DNA from: DTU049 sp033809015
GTDB taxonomy: Bacteria; Bacteroidota; Bacteroidia; Bacteroidales; DTU049
Assembly (NCBI GenBank): GCA_033809015.1
Contig: JAPXMM010000056.1
Location: 1-14,693 of the forward strand
Reading direction: 5' to 3'
DNA: 14,693 nucleotides
Of the stretch, positions 7,825 to 14,693 are shown piece after piece; position 1 is the stretch's first letter; the number at the start of each line of letters is the position of its first letter. A program made the translations under genes and the position numbers. The notes below the pieces were generated by a model. It was not told the DNA's origin. It saw only the letters and a list, made by a program, of their open reading frames with translations, and did not search any database.

Positions 7825-10021
7825 TAATATTATTTGCTATCAAATTATAAAGTATCCTTACAAGGTTATCACATTCATTTAAGATATTATAAACTAATAT
7901 AGTAGCTCTACGTGGCATTTTGATACTTGCATCTTCTGATAGAGAAACAGCTATTAGATTTCGCCTTACTTGCACTATCTCCATTTCTAATAGATGAATG
8001 ATATCATTGTTTAAATCTTTATTGTCATCTATTACTATGTCGCTGATGTTATTCACTATATCAAAGATATGTTTCAACTGTTCTAACTGAAATTCGGTTA
8101 ATGGTTTATGTCTGTTTTGAAGATGTAAAAAAGTAGGATTTAAGATATAATAAATGATATCTAAAATTTGATCTAAAAATTCAATTTTTGATAAATAATA
8201 TTGATATTCATCTGTATTGATACCTTTAATATTGGCAAGTAAATCTGGTAGCATTGCTCTGAAATTAGCTACATCTGATTTTAATTTTTCATAATTTTTT
8301 AAACTATCTTTTACCAAAGAGATTTTTTCTTTTTTCAGAGATTCTAGTAGATTAGTAGAAGATTCTTTTAGTAGGTTAAAAACTAATTTTTCATATGCTA
8401 TTACTTGAGCATTAATTGCAGATTTAGAATTAATATTAGATATAGAATCAGTTTTTTTAAGTTTATTAGATATTTGTTTGTATTTTCTATTAGATCTGAT
8501 CCAAGAAAAAACAGCTATTACAAGTATAATCAATACTCCAATAAAACCTGTAAAATAAGCAAAAAGTCCCAAGATAGCAGAGAAAAGAAATGCAAAAAAA
8601 GCTGTCAAAAACCAACCACCTATTACATTCAAAACACCAGATACTCTATAAACAGCTGAGTCTCTTCCCCAAGCTCTATCGGCTAATGCAGTACTCATAG
8701 CTACTATAAAAGTAACATAAGTTGTTGATAAAGGTAATTTCAATGAGGTACCAAAAGCTATCAATGAACTAGCAACCATTAGATTTGTAGTGGCTCTTAC
8801 TTTATCAAAAGCTACATTTTGCTCAGGTGATTTAGTAACATCGAAACGTTTATTTATCCATTGTTTAAATTTATTATTTGGATTGAAAGTTAATGCTTTA
8901 TTAATTTTATAAACAACATCTACAATCAATCTACCTAATGGATTCACATTAAACCTTTCTACTGTAGTCTCTGATTGTTTACTTAACCTAACAGAAGTTT
9001 CTACCACTGTATGTAATTTTTTATTTCTTGCTAGCACGATACTCATTATTATACCAGCTATTACTAGATATATAGTCATTACAGGCATATCATGTAGCAA
9101 ACCCTCCATAGTGAAAGTATCTGGATTTACAGCACCAGCATTGATAAATATTTGGTAGCTAGCTAAACCAGTAAGAGGAACACCTATGAAGTTCACAAGG
9201 TCATTACCAGCAAATGACATTGCTAAAGCAAAAGTACCATATATGATACTAATATTGAAGCTATTATATTTTTTAATACTTTCGGCAATGAATAATATAA
9301 TAAATGAAATTATACCTACAATTATTAAAATTAAAGATAAATGTCCATATACCCATTCCATTTGAGTAGGATTTAAAAATGGTAAAAATTTGATACCTTT
9401 TAAAAAAATAAAATAGGTGATAATCACTATACAAATAGAATTAAACAAAGCACGAATGCTACTATGTACATGTAAATAGTCATAAGAAAATATAATACGG
9501 CTGATTAATTGGATGATATAGCCAAAAACAAAAGCAATGACTATGGAAATAAAAATTGCTGTAATTATTTTTACAGAACTAGCTACATTTATATAGTTGC
9601 TTATTTCTGTCACGCTAATATTATTCCTAATTAAATATGCTAATGCCACTCCAAATGAAGCTCCTAGAAGGTTCATCACAATAGAAACAGTAGTAGAAGT
9701 AGGCAGTCCGTATGAGTTGAAAATATCTATTAATATTACATCAGAAATCATACATACTGTACATACTAAAATTACTTGATGAAATGAAAACATCTGAGGA
9801 TTAAAAATTCCTTTCCTTGCCACTTCCATCATACCTCCTCCGAATATTGCTCCTAAAATTAATCCTAAAGCTCCTACTATTACTAGTGTTTTATATTTCA
9901 CTACTTTAGTGCCATAGGCTGGACTTAAAAAATTCACTGAGTCATTAGCTACTCCGACTGTTAAATCTACAATTGCCGTTACTAATAATACTATTACTAA
10001 AAATAGATAATACCATTCCAT
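7817..10021 (-). CDS. pit: Inorganic phosphate transporter (PiT family) with C-terminal PhoU-like helical domain
   Basis: The product has 734 residues, much longer than the roughly 420-500 of short PiT proteins. It is an inner-membrane phosphate permease, probably cation-coupled by family analogy. The two inverted PiT half-repeats are visible. The first has VGVANDSVNFLSPAYG (residues 23-37) and YGLPTSTTVSIVMNLLGASFG (104-124). The second has MSFAGNDLVNFIGVPLTG (268-285) and LKLPLSTTYVTFIVAMSTALADRAWG (427-452). Multiple hydrophobic helices run to about residue 508. From about 515 to the end is a soluble, charged, helix-rich tail that resembles a PhoU-like domain, which may gate or regulate transport. 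That last point is inference; long PiT proteins of this kind are common in the Bacteroidota. It starts 80 bases after the acid phosphatase stop on the same strand and runs into the hydrolase gene after 10 bases. Confidence 0.92.
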   Translation of the reverse strand: MEWYYLFLVIVLLVTAIVDLTVGVANDSVNFLSPAYGTKVVKYKTLVIVGALGLILGAIFGGGMMEVARKGIFNPQMFSFHQVILVCTVCMISDVILIDIFNSYGLPTSTTVSIVMNLLGASFGVALAYLIRNNISVTEISNYINVASSVKIITAIFISIVIAFVFGYIIQLISRIIFSYDYLHVHSSIRALFNSICIVIITYFIFLKGIKFLPFLNPTQMEWVYGHLSLILIIVGIISFIILFIAESIKKYNSFNISIIYGTFALAMSFAGNDLVNFIGVPLTGLASYQIFINAGAVNPDTFTMEGLLHDMPVMTIYLVIAGIIMSIVLARNKKLHTVVETSVRLSKQSETTVERFNVNPLGRLIVDVVYKINKALTFNPNNKFKQWINKRFDVTKSPEQNVAFDKVRATTNLMVASSLIAFGTSLKLPLSTTYVTFIVAMSTALADRAWGRDSAVYRVSGVLNVIGGWFLTAFFAFLFSAILGLFAYFTGFIGVLIILVIAVFSWIRSNRKYKQISNKLKKTDSISNINSKSAINAQVIAYEKLVFNLLKESSTNLLESLKKEKISLVKDSLKNYEKLKSDVANFRAMLPDLLANIKGINTDEYQYYLSKIEFLDQILDIIYYILNPTFLHLQNRHKPLTEFQLEQLKHIFDIVNNISDIVIDDNKDLNNDIIHLLEMEIVQVRRNLIAVSLSEDASIKMPRRATILVYNILNECDNLVRILYNLIANNIKK

Positions 10022-10101
10022 ATATTTTTGATTAAATATTTATGATTTGTTTGGATATGTAGATTATCAAAGCACTCTGTCGATTTCATTAACTATTTTT
10101 T

Positions 10102-10893
10102 TTAAAAAGTTATTAATAAACTTCTTCTGATAGAGTCTGTATTTTGATTATAATTGTAGTCATAGATTGCACTTTCCCATTCTCCATACATAGCATTAGG
10201 CAATACAATATATATGGTACCAAAAGAATCTTTTTGTGCTAAAGCAGCCTGATGTCTCTCGTCCATAGTCGTTTTTAAATAGTAATCATTGAAATCTGCT
10301 AAATTATCTCCTATATATAAAATGACATTGTGATTTTCTCTCACAATATTACGTCTGATTTCTTTGCTAGATATACTATCTCTTGTCATCACATGTACTG
10401 AATCTGCAAAAGGGAAATTTAAATTTTTTAAATTTTCTATAGTTGCTTTTTTTTCGTCTGTATCTCTATTAGTGATGTAAAAAATATTAATACCTTTAGA
10501 TGCAGCATAATTAAAAAAATCTAGTGATCCAGGTATAGGCTTTGCATTAGCTAAGGATGTCCATTCTTTCCATTTATCAGGAAAAACATATTTTTTTATT
10601 ACCAAGCTTGCCTCATATGGACTATTATCCAGAACTGTCTCATCTATATCAGTGATTATTGCTAGATTTGTAGCTTTGGGATTAGCCTTAACTTTTTCAT
10701 CTACTATTTGTTTGGCAAGGTTGTAGCTTTGATAGCACATAGCTTCATATTCTGCTGACCTCTGTTGATATAATATAGACATTATCAAATGATCATTATT
10801 TACTTCTTTTGATGGTGCATTTGCTTGTTTGCATGATACTATAGCTATAGAGCTCAGTGCAATTACTACTAATAAAAATTGTTTTTGTTTCAT
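10102..10893 (-). CDS. Acid phosphatase / 5'-nucleotidase lipoprotein, e(P4) family (HAD class C)
   Basis: The product has 263 residues, the normal length for lipoprotein e(P4)/OlpA-type enzymes. A lipoprotein signal (MKQKQFLLVVIALSSIAIVSC) places the lipidated Cys at 21, so the enzyme is anchored outside the cytoplasm. The HAD core has motif I TDIDETVLDNS (nucleophile Asp82, acid Asp84), motif II YITNRD (Thr141-Arg143), a motif III lysine probably in SSKEIRR (Lys177) and motif IV YIGDNLADFND (Asp196, Asp200). The class C DDDD signature is therefore complete. It hydrolyses phosphomonoesters such as nucleotides to release Pi and nucleosides. It lies directly upstream of the phosphate transporter (80-base gap, same strand), which makes a scavenging role likely. 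A direct-repeat operator resembling a Pho box lies upstream. Confidence 0.92.
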   Translation of the reverse strand: MKQKQFLLVVIALSSIAIVSCKQANAPSKEVNNDHLIMSILYQQRSAEYEAMCYQSYNLAKQIVDEKVKANPKATNLAIITDIDETVLDNSPYEASLVIKKYVFPDKWKEWTSLANAKPIPGSLDFFNYAASKGINIFYITNRDTDEKKATIENLKNLNFPFADSVHVMTRDSISSKEIRRNIVRENHNVILYIGDNLADFNDYYLKTTMDERHQAALAQKDSFGTIYIVLPNAMYGEWESAIYDYNYNQNTDSIRRSLLITF

Positions 10894-10909
10894 ATCTTAA
10901 AATTTTTTG

Positions 10910-10917
10910 TAAAATTA
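10910..10917 (-). promoter_or_regulatory. Possible degenerate -7 element for the phosphatase gene
   Basis: Read on the minus strand this is TAATTTTA, one base off the TAnnTTTG consensus. It lies 16 bases upstream of the phosphatase ATG and 16 bases downstream of the paired 11-base repeats. A weak -7 with an adjacent activator site is a common arrangement for regulated promoters, but the region is so AT-rich that the match could be chance. Confidence 0.25.
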
Positions 10918-10933
10918 TTAAATATGATTAAAT

Positions 10934-10955
10934 TTAATGTTAAATTAATGTTAAA
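10934..10955 (-). promoter_or_regulatory. Tandem 11-base direct repeats, putative Pho-box-like operator
   Basis: On the minus strand the unit TTTAACATTAA occurs twice in perfect tandem (10955-10945 and 10944-10934), followed by a weaker unit ATTTAATCATA (10933-10923). TTAACA hexamers at 11-base period are the known architecture of PhoP-type (B. subtilis) response-regulator sites, and PhoB-type sites also use 11-base repeats. They sit 41-62 bases upstream of the start of a phosphatase followed by a phosphate transporter. Position and gene context fit a phosphate-starvation operator. Use of this motif in this organism is inference. Confidence 0.4.
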
Positions 10956-11358
10956 TTTTTATTATTAAATTATATAATAAATTGAAATAGGCGTTTAGAT
11001 AATAATTTTTTCTAAAATTTTTTTAATAAAAATAATTTCAAAATTAATTCTTGGTTCAAATCATTTCAATACGAATATTTTTCTTTTTTTAAATGTTTAA
11101 AATAATATATGATATATGAATTCAAACAAATTATGATTGATATTTTTGTATTTATAGGTTATAAAAAAAATCAATAAAAATTAAATTTTAAATAAAATTT
11201 CCATTAAATACTCATTAATAAAGATTTAAATCATTTAAAAATTATTAATTAAATATCATAGTTTATTTTAAACAATTATTTAATAATTATTTAAAATGCT
11301 AAATAACAGATAGATATAAAATAATACTTTTACCATAGATCGTAAGCTCTATTTAAAA

Positions 11359-11498
11359 CCGCATTGGGAAATGATTTGCTATAAAACGAGCAAGCAGCGT
11401 AAGGTATAAGGGTTTACACTGTTTGAGTGAACGAAGTGAGCGAGTTTGTAAACCCCAATGGGTGATTGCGTAGTTTTATCAAATCATTTCCCCAGCGG
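11359..11498. repeat. Nested inverted repeat (about 140 bp, cruciform-capable)
   Basis: The outer arms are 11359-11387 and 11473-11498. They share CCGC, then GGGAAATGATTTG and ATAAAAC against the reverse complement of GTTTTATCAAATC...CCCCAGCGG, with a few mismatches and a two-base bulge. An inner stem pairs GGGTTTACA (11410-11418) with TGTAAACCC (11447-11455). The centre carries GAGTGAACGAAGTGAGCGAG. GC is clearly higher than in the flanking A/T tracts. The right arm plus about 15 following bases is repeated after moxR (6229-6270), so this is a dispersed element rather than a one-off palindrome. No open frame of useful length crosses it. It could be a miniature inverted-repeat element, a REP-like element or a structured transcript. 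Confidence 0.6.
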
Positions 11499-11658
11499 AG
11501 ATTTTTCTCGTATGTCTATTCAAATAAAGTGTTGTTAATACTTTTTAAGTTACAAATATATTAGAAGTATTAACTATTTTTTGTTTCCAAGATTGAGATT
11601 TCCATCTACGCATGATAGGGCACCTATATGTTCTATTTGATTTAGTTTTTATAAATTT

Positions 11659-11856
11659 TTAATACATCTTTTTAATATTCGTAAACATATCCCATACTTT
11701 TGTATTTGAACTAAACATATTGTCAAAAACATTCAATATATTTTTCTCAATATATGCAAAATAAGATGTATATAATAGCAAATATTTGGTGGCAACTCCT
11801 TTTAGATTATGCAAATAACAATAATTTATCATTAAATGACTCAAAAATAGACTAAC
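11659..11856 (-). pseudogene. Relic of an IS1595-like transposase C-terminus
   Basis: The minus-strand open stretch has no proper start; an in-frame stop lies just upstream of 11856. It translates to a short segment containing NYCYLHNLKGVATKYLLLY and ending VWDMFTNIKKMY before TAA at 11661-11659. GVATKYL is identical to the motif in the minus-strand transposase at 14442-14693, and the surrounding pattern (aromatic-rich Y/F stretch, a single W about 10 residues before the final Tyr) matches it with gaps. No upstream catalytic region can be read, so it is a dead fragment. Hand-counted GC is about 22%, against about 38% for the two transposase ends at the window borders, suggesting an old, ameliorated remnant. 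Confidence 0.6.
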
Positions 11857-11990
11857 TTATGTTTTAAATAATTTTTCAATAGAAATATCAACACAAAATA
11901 TTGAAAACCTTTATTATTTATTATTGAAATCAAAGAATTTATTTAAATTAAATCATAATTCTAAAAATTTACTAATATTCTAAAAAATTA

Positions 11991-11998
11991 TAATTTTG
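11991..11998 (+). promoter_or_regulatory. -7-type promoter element before the surface-protein gene
   Basis: TAATTTTG matches TAnnTTTG exactly and lies 53 bases before the ATG at 12052. No convincing -33 TTG element is visible at the usual distance. The promoter may survive although the gene is broken. Confidence 0.35.
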
Positions 11999-12051
11999 TA
12001 TAAACAAACTTTTTGTTTTAATAATTGTCTAATCTATTGAAAGAAATTAAT

Positions 12052-14262
12052 ATGGAAAAACGAATTTTTAAGTTTTTTTTATTTTTTAGTATTTTATTAT
12101 TAAGTACTATTTGTGTTTATACACAGGGTCCTGTGTGTCCTAATGTATATATTACGAGACCGGGCCAGAGTGTACAAATTAATGAATATTATGTATGCGA
12201 TTCTGGTAATATAAATATTGAAGCTCATCCTTTTAATGTGGGTTCATCTGAACAATATACTGTCAGTAGCATACCATATAATCCTCCATTTCCTTTTAAT
12301 GCAGGTACTCCTGTTCCAGGCCAGTATGCTGATGATACTTATCATTCAAATTTTGCTTTTTTGGTAATGAATATCAACAATTAGTTGTTGGTACTAATGG
12401 CATTATAACTTTCAATACAAGCTTGGCTAATCAATATTGCTCTTGGAGTTTTTCTCAGTCTCTACCGAATTCATCTTTACCGACCAATGCTATTATGTGC
12501 TATCATGATATATATCCTTTAATTAGCTCTGATAGTGGTTGTGGTTATCTTATATATGGTATTTTATGTACATATCCATGCCGAGCATTTGTCTTAAATT
12601 TTGAAAATGTATGCCATTACAATGTACAAAATATCAAAACTACTATGCAAATAGTATTATATGAAGGTACAAGTGCAATAGAATTTTATATACAAAGTAA
12701 ACCCGTTAATAGTGGATGGAATGGTGGACGTTGTGCTTTAGGCATACAAAATGCTAACGGTACAGTTGTATTTTATCCACCAGGTCGCAATACTGGTGTA
12801 TGGACTGCTACAAATGAAGCATGGAGATTTACCTCTGCGGGAACGTCAATAAATACATTTCAATGGTATCTTGATGGTGTACCTATGCCTATTAATCAAA
12901 CTACTTTAAATACTCATGTCAATTCTGATGCTCAGGCTATTGCTATTACTACTTATAATTGTTGTGGAAACACGCAAATCGTTGTGAAAGATACAGTTAA
13001 TATATATGTTGTTCACATGGAAGTTTCTGACATCGATTCAATGACTATGTGCCAGGGTGATACTATCACCCTCACCGCTGATACTAGCAATATATTTTCT
13101 CTTATTAGTTGGTCAAATGGTATGACTGAACCTAGCATTCAGATTTCGCCTTCCACATCAGAAATGATATACGTTTATGGCTATTTCCATGATGGTAGTT
13201 ACTGTACAGATTCCACTTATATTTCTGTAATTGATAGTGTTCATTTAGAGTTTCTTGTAAATGGGCATCCTTATGATAATGCACAACCATTTTATATTTG
13301 TGAAAACAGTAGTGCTCAAATTACTGCAACAGGGGCGAATACATATTTATGGTCAACAAATGAAACAACCCCTCAGATAACTGTTTCTCCTGATACTACC
13401 ACTACATACAGTGTAATAGGTAATATTTCTTCATGTGTTGATACAGCAGACATCACAATATGTATTTATCCTTTGGCAAATCCTGAAATAATAGCGAAAC
13501 CTACAAAAGGTTGTGTACCTCTTGTTGTTTCATTCTCATTTGAGTCTGATGTACCTATTAATGAATGTAACTGGTACTTGAATAATGGCGTTACATCTCA
13601 ACAAAAAAATTTCAAAAATAAATTTAACACCGCTGGCACCTATGATGCTAAATTAATAGTAAAAACGACAGATGGCTGTATTGATAGTGTATTTGAACCT
13701 GCAATAGTACAAACTTATCCTCTACTAAACGTAGCATTCTCCATGTCATCTCATAGCATTTTTACTGATGAACCGCTAGTAACATTTACTAACGAATCTA
13801 ATGCAATACATATGATTGGCAATATTTGTTACAAAATCAATCAGTTATATTCTCTCATGACGTTAATCCTACATATTCTTTCACTTTACCTGGTAATTAT
13901 ACTATAATTTTAACTGGTTATACTGATAAAGGATGTAAATCTAAAGCTGTGGATTATTTAAATGTGACGGGGATATATTCACTATATGTACCTACTGCTT
14001 TTACACCTCATAACAAAGATGGGTTAAATGACTTTTTCCACCCTTATATTTATGGGTTATCAAGCGATCCTGGAAGTTATTCAATTATGATATTTGATAG
14101 ATGGGGTAAATTACTTTTTTATTCTACTGATATTAATGCTATGTAGGATAGCACTATAACGGTCAAGACGCTGAACCAGGCATATATATCTGGCAAATAT
14201 CTGTAAAATATAATAATAACCTCTGGACAACTGAACATGGTCAATTTATGTTAGTTTATTAA
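12052..14262 (+). pseudogene. Disrupted type IX-secreted surface protein (Ig-like/PKD, gliding-motility C-terminal domain)
   Basis: The parts read in successive frames as one protein of about 735 residues. Part A begins MEKRIFKFFLFFSILLLSTI (signal peptide) and runs into a nidogen-like domain. Frame loss occurs in the T6 run at 12357-12362: one extra T would give NFAFFGNEYQQLVVGTNG and join part B. Part B holds the rest of that domain (AIMCYHDIYP, QIVLYEG, GWNGGRCALGIQNANGT, PPGRNTGVW), then Ig-like units (CQGDTITLTAD..., then CENSSAQITATGANTYLWS) and a PKD domain. A second one-base loss near 13806-13811 shifts to part C (YDWQYLLQNQSV to VPTAFTPHNKDGLNDFF and MIFDRWGKLLFYS). An in-frame TAG at 14144-14146, where the family has Trp, plus another shift near 14150 leads to part D (HYNGQDAEPGIYIWQISVKY to GQFMLVY, stop 14260-14262). 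The C-terminus is a type-B T9SS sorting domain. The start at 12052 is preferred over the TTG at 12025 because the signal peptide begins there. Confidence 0.85.
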
Positions 14263-14441
14263 ATTTAATATTCCAGTAGTTTTCTTTTTAAACTTATTTT
14301 ATTTAACTATGGAAAAAGTTAGCAAAAGCATAAATGACTTAAATGCAAAACCAGATTATGTAAAATCTATGACTTTTTTCCCATATCTAAATATTATGTT
14401 TTAGAACGTAACTTGGTTTAAAGGGAATTGTAAAAAAATAT

Positions 14442-14693
14442 TTAAATGTTATATAATAAATATGTTTTAGACATCAAATCGCTGTACCGCTCCCATGCCC
14501 GCCTATCCGACGCCGCTAAATTCAATAGCCTTCCAGTATCTTCTATAATCTTCTCTGCCAGATACTTTCCCTTCACTACAAACCACATTATATAGTTTGT
14601 TAAATACTTTGTCGCCACTCCACGAAACTTGTAATATATCCAGCTAACAAAATTTGTTATCTTCTTATGAACAGTTGATACACTATATATCCC
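14442..14693 (-). CDS. Transposase C-terminal fragment (IS1595-like), cut by window end
   Basis: Reading from base 14693 on the minus strand gives 83 residues before TAA at 14444-14442. The fragment contains STVHKKITNFVSW, FRGVATKYLTNYIMWFVV, GRLLNLAASDRRAWERY and ends TYLLYNI. The pattern of a His followed by an amphipathic stretch, GVATKYL.NY and WF is what I recognise from IS1595-family DDE transposase C-termini; the catalytic Asp residues are outside the window. It is about 50% identical by eye to the fragment at 1-150, so the two are paralogous rather than identical copies. GC is about 38%. A GGGAATTGTAAAAAAATATT stretch starting at 14423 could be the IS terminal repeat, but this is not confirmed. 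It faces into the window, opposite to the copy at the left end. Confidence 0.65.
   Translation of the reverse strand, partial: GIYSVSTVHKKITNFVSWIYYKFRGVATKYLTNYIMWFVVKGKYLAEKIIEDTGRLLNLAASDRRAWERYSDLMSKTYLLYNI

Larger units (their letters stand above)
10894..12051. other. Gene-poor, AT-rich intergenic region (about 1.16 kb) with degraded elements
   Basis: No intact gene is visible. From the phosphatase side it holds the tandem TTAACA repeats, an exact 17-base match to the end of moxR (10989-11005), a further patch at 11057-11080 faintly resembling the same repeat family, a large nested inverted repeat (11359-11498), a short leucine-rich-repeat-like scrap (about 11574-11645, minus strand), the transposase relic (11659-11856, minus strand) and a -7-like element before the surface-protein gene. 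The remainder, especially 11085-11340 and 11860-11990, is A/T tracts in which I see nothing specific. Confidence 0.7.

Noticed and set aside
8405..9779. Plus-strand open frames inside the phosphate transporter (8405-8659, 9597-9779)
   Set aside because: They are antisense shadows of a well-supported membrane protein and have no independent support.
11366..11493. tRNA or CRISPR-type structure in the inverted repeat
   Set aside because: The folding is one nested palindrome with no cloverleaf or CCA-stem features, and there are no regularly spaced repeats and spacers.
12025..12051. TTG start nine codons before the surface-protein signal peptide
   Set aside because: A normal ATG followed by a K/R-rich start and hydrophobic core begins at 12052; the extra residues would spoil the signal peptide.
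12052..14262. Programmed frameshifting to make a full surface protein
   Set aside because: At least three separate frame changes and an in-frame TAG would be needed, and only the first is at a homopolymer; decay is simpler.
14309..14404. 31-codon ORF beginning MEKVSKSINDLNAKPDYVKS
   Set aside because: It is short, unrecognised and lies in the spacer between a pseudogene and an IS; no ribosome-binding or homology support.
1..14693. A novel multi-gene defence or biosynthetic system
   Set aside because: Every long frame belongs to a known housekeeping, transport or surface-protein family; the unexplained content is repeats and relics, not a gene cluster.

Overview
The window looks like chromosomal DNA of a low-GC (about 30% by eye) member of the Bacteroidota. 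This rests on four signs: a type-B type IX secretion (gliding-motility-associated) C-terminal domain in the broken surface gene, TAnnTTTG-type -7 promoter elements with no obvious Shine-Dalgarno sequences, a guaB gene tightly joined to two SurA/PpiC-type periplasmic isomerase genes and moxR, and a PiT phosphate transporter of the long Bacteroidota type.

Layout. Positions 1-150 hold the C-terminal end of a transposase cut by the window edge. Positions 375-6220 are a compact plus-strand operon: guaB (IMP dehydrogenase, GMP synthesis), a two-PPIC-domain exported isomerase, a SurA-like isomerase and a MoxR AAA+ ATPase, with gaps of only 18, 2 and 3 bases. Positions 6211-6276 carry a repeat copy that overlaps the moxR stop codon. 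Positions 6400-10893 are a minus-strand block read in the order e(P4)-type acid phosphatase lipoprotein, PiT phosphate transporter with a C-terminal helical PhoU-like tail, and a secreted alpha/beta hydrolase. The first two suggest phosphate scavenging: Pi is released outside the inner membrane and then imported. A perfect pair of 11-base direct repeats with TTAACA cores lies 41-62 bases upstream of the phosphatase start and looks like a Pho-type operator.

Positions 10894-12051 are a gene-poor, very AT-rich stretch holding degraded elements: a large nested inverted repeat related to the copy after moxR, a possible leucine-rich-repeat scrap, and an AT-ameliorated relic of the same transposase family seen at both window ends. 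Positions 12052-14262 are a disrupted gene for a type IX-secreted surface protein: signal peptide, nidogen-like region, Ig-like and PKD domains, and a type-B sorting domain. It is broken by at least three frame changes and one in-frame TAG. Positions 14442-14693 hold a second, inward-facing transposase C-terminus on the minus strand.

The housekeeping genes look ordinary and intact. The points worth a second look are the putative Pho box, the nested inverted repeat family, the 17-base direct repeats flanking the hydrolase gene, the three related transposase ends, and the fragmented surface-protein gene, whose first break is a one-base loss in a T6 tract. I found no CRISPR array, tRNA, rRNA or recognisable defence system, and I do not claim a new multi-gene system.
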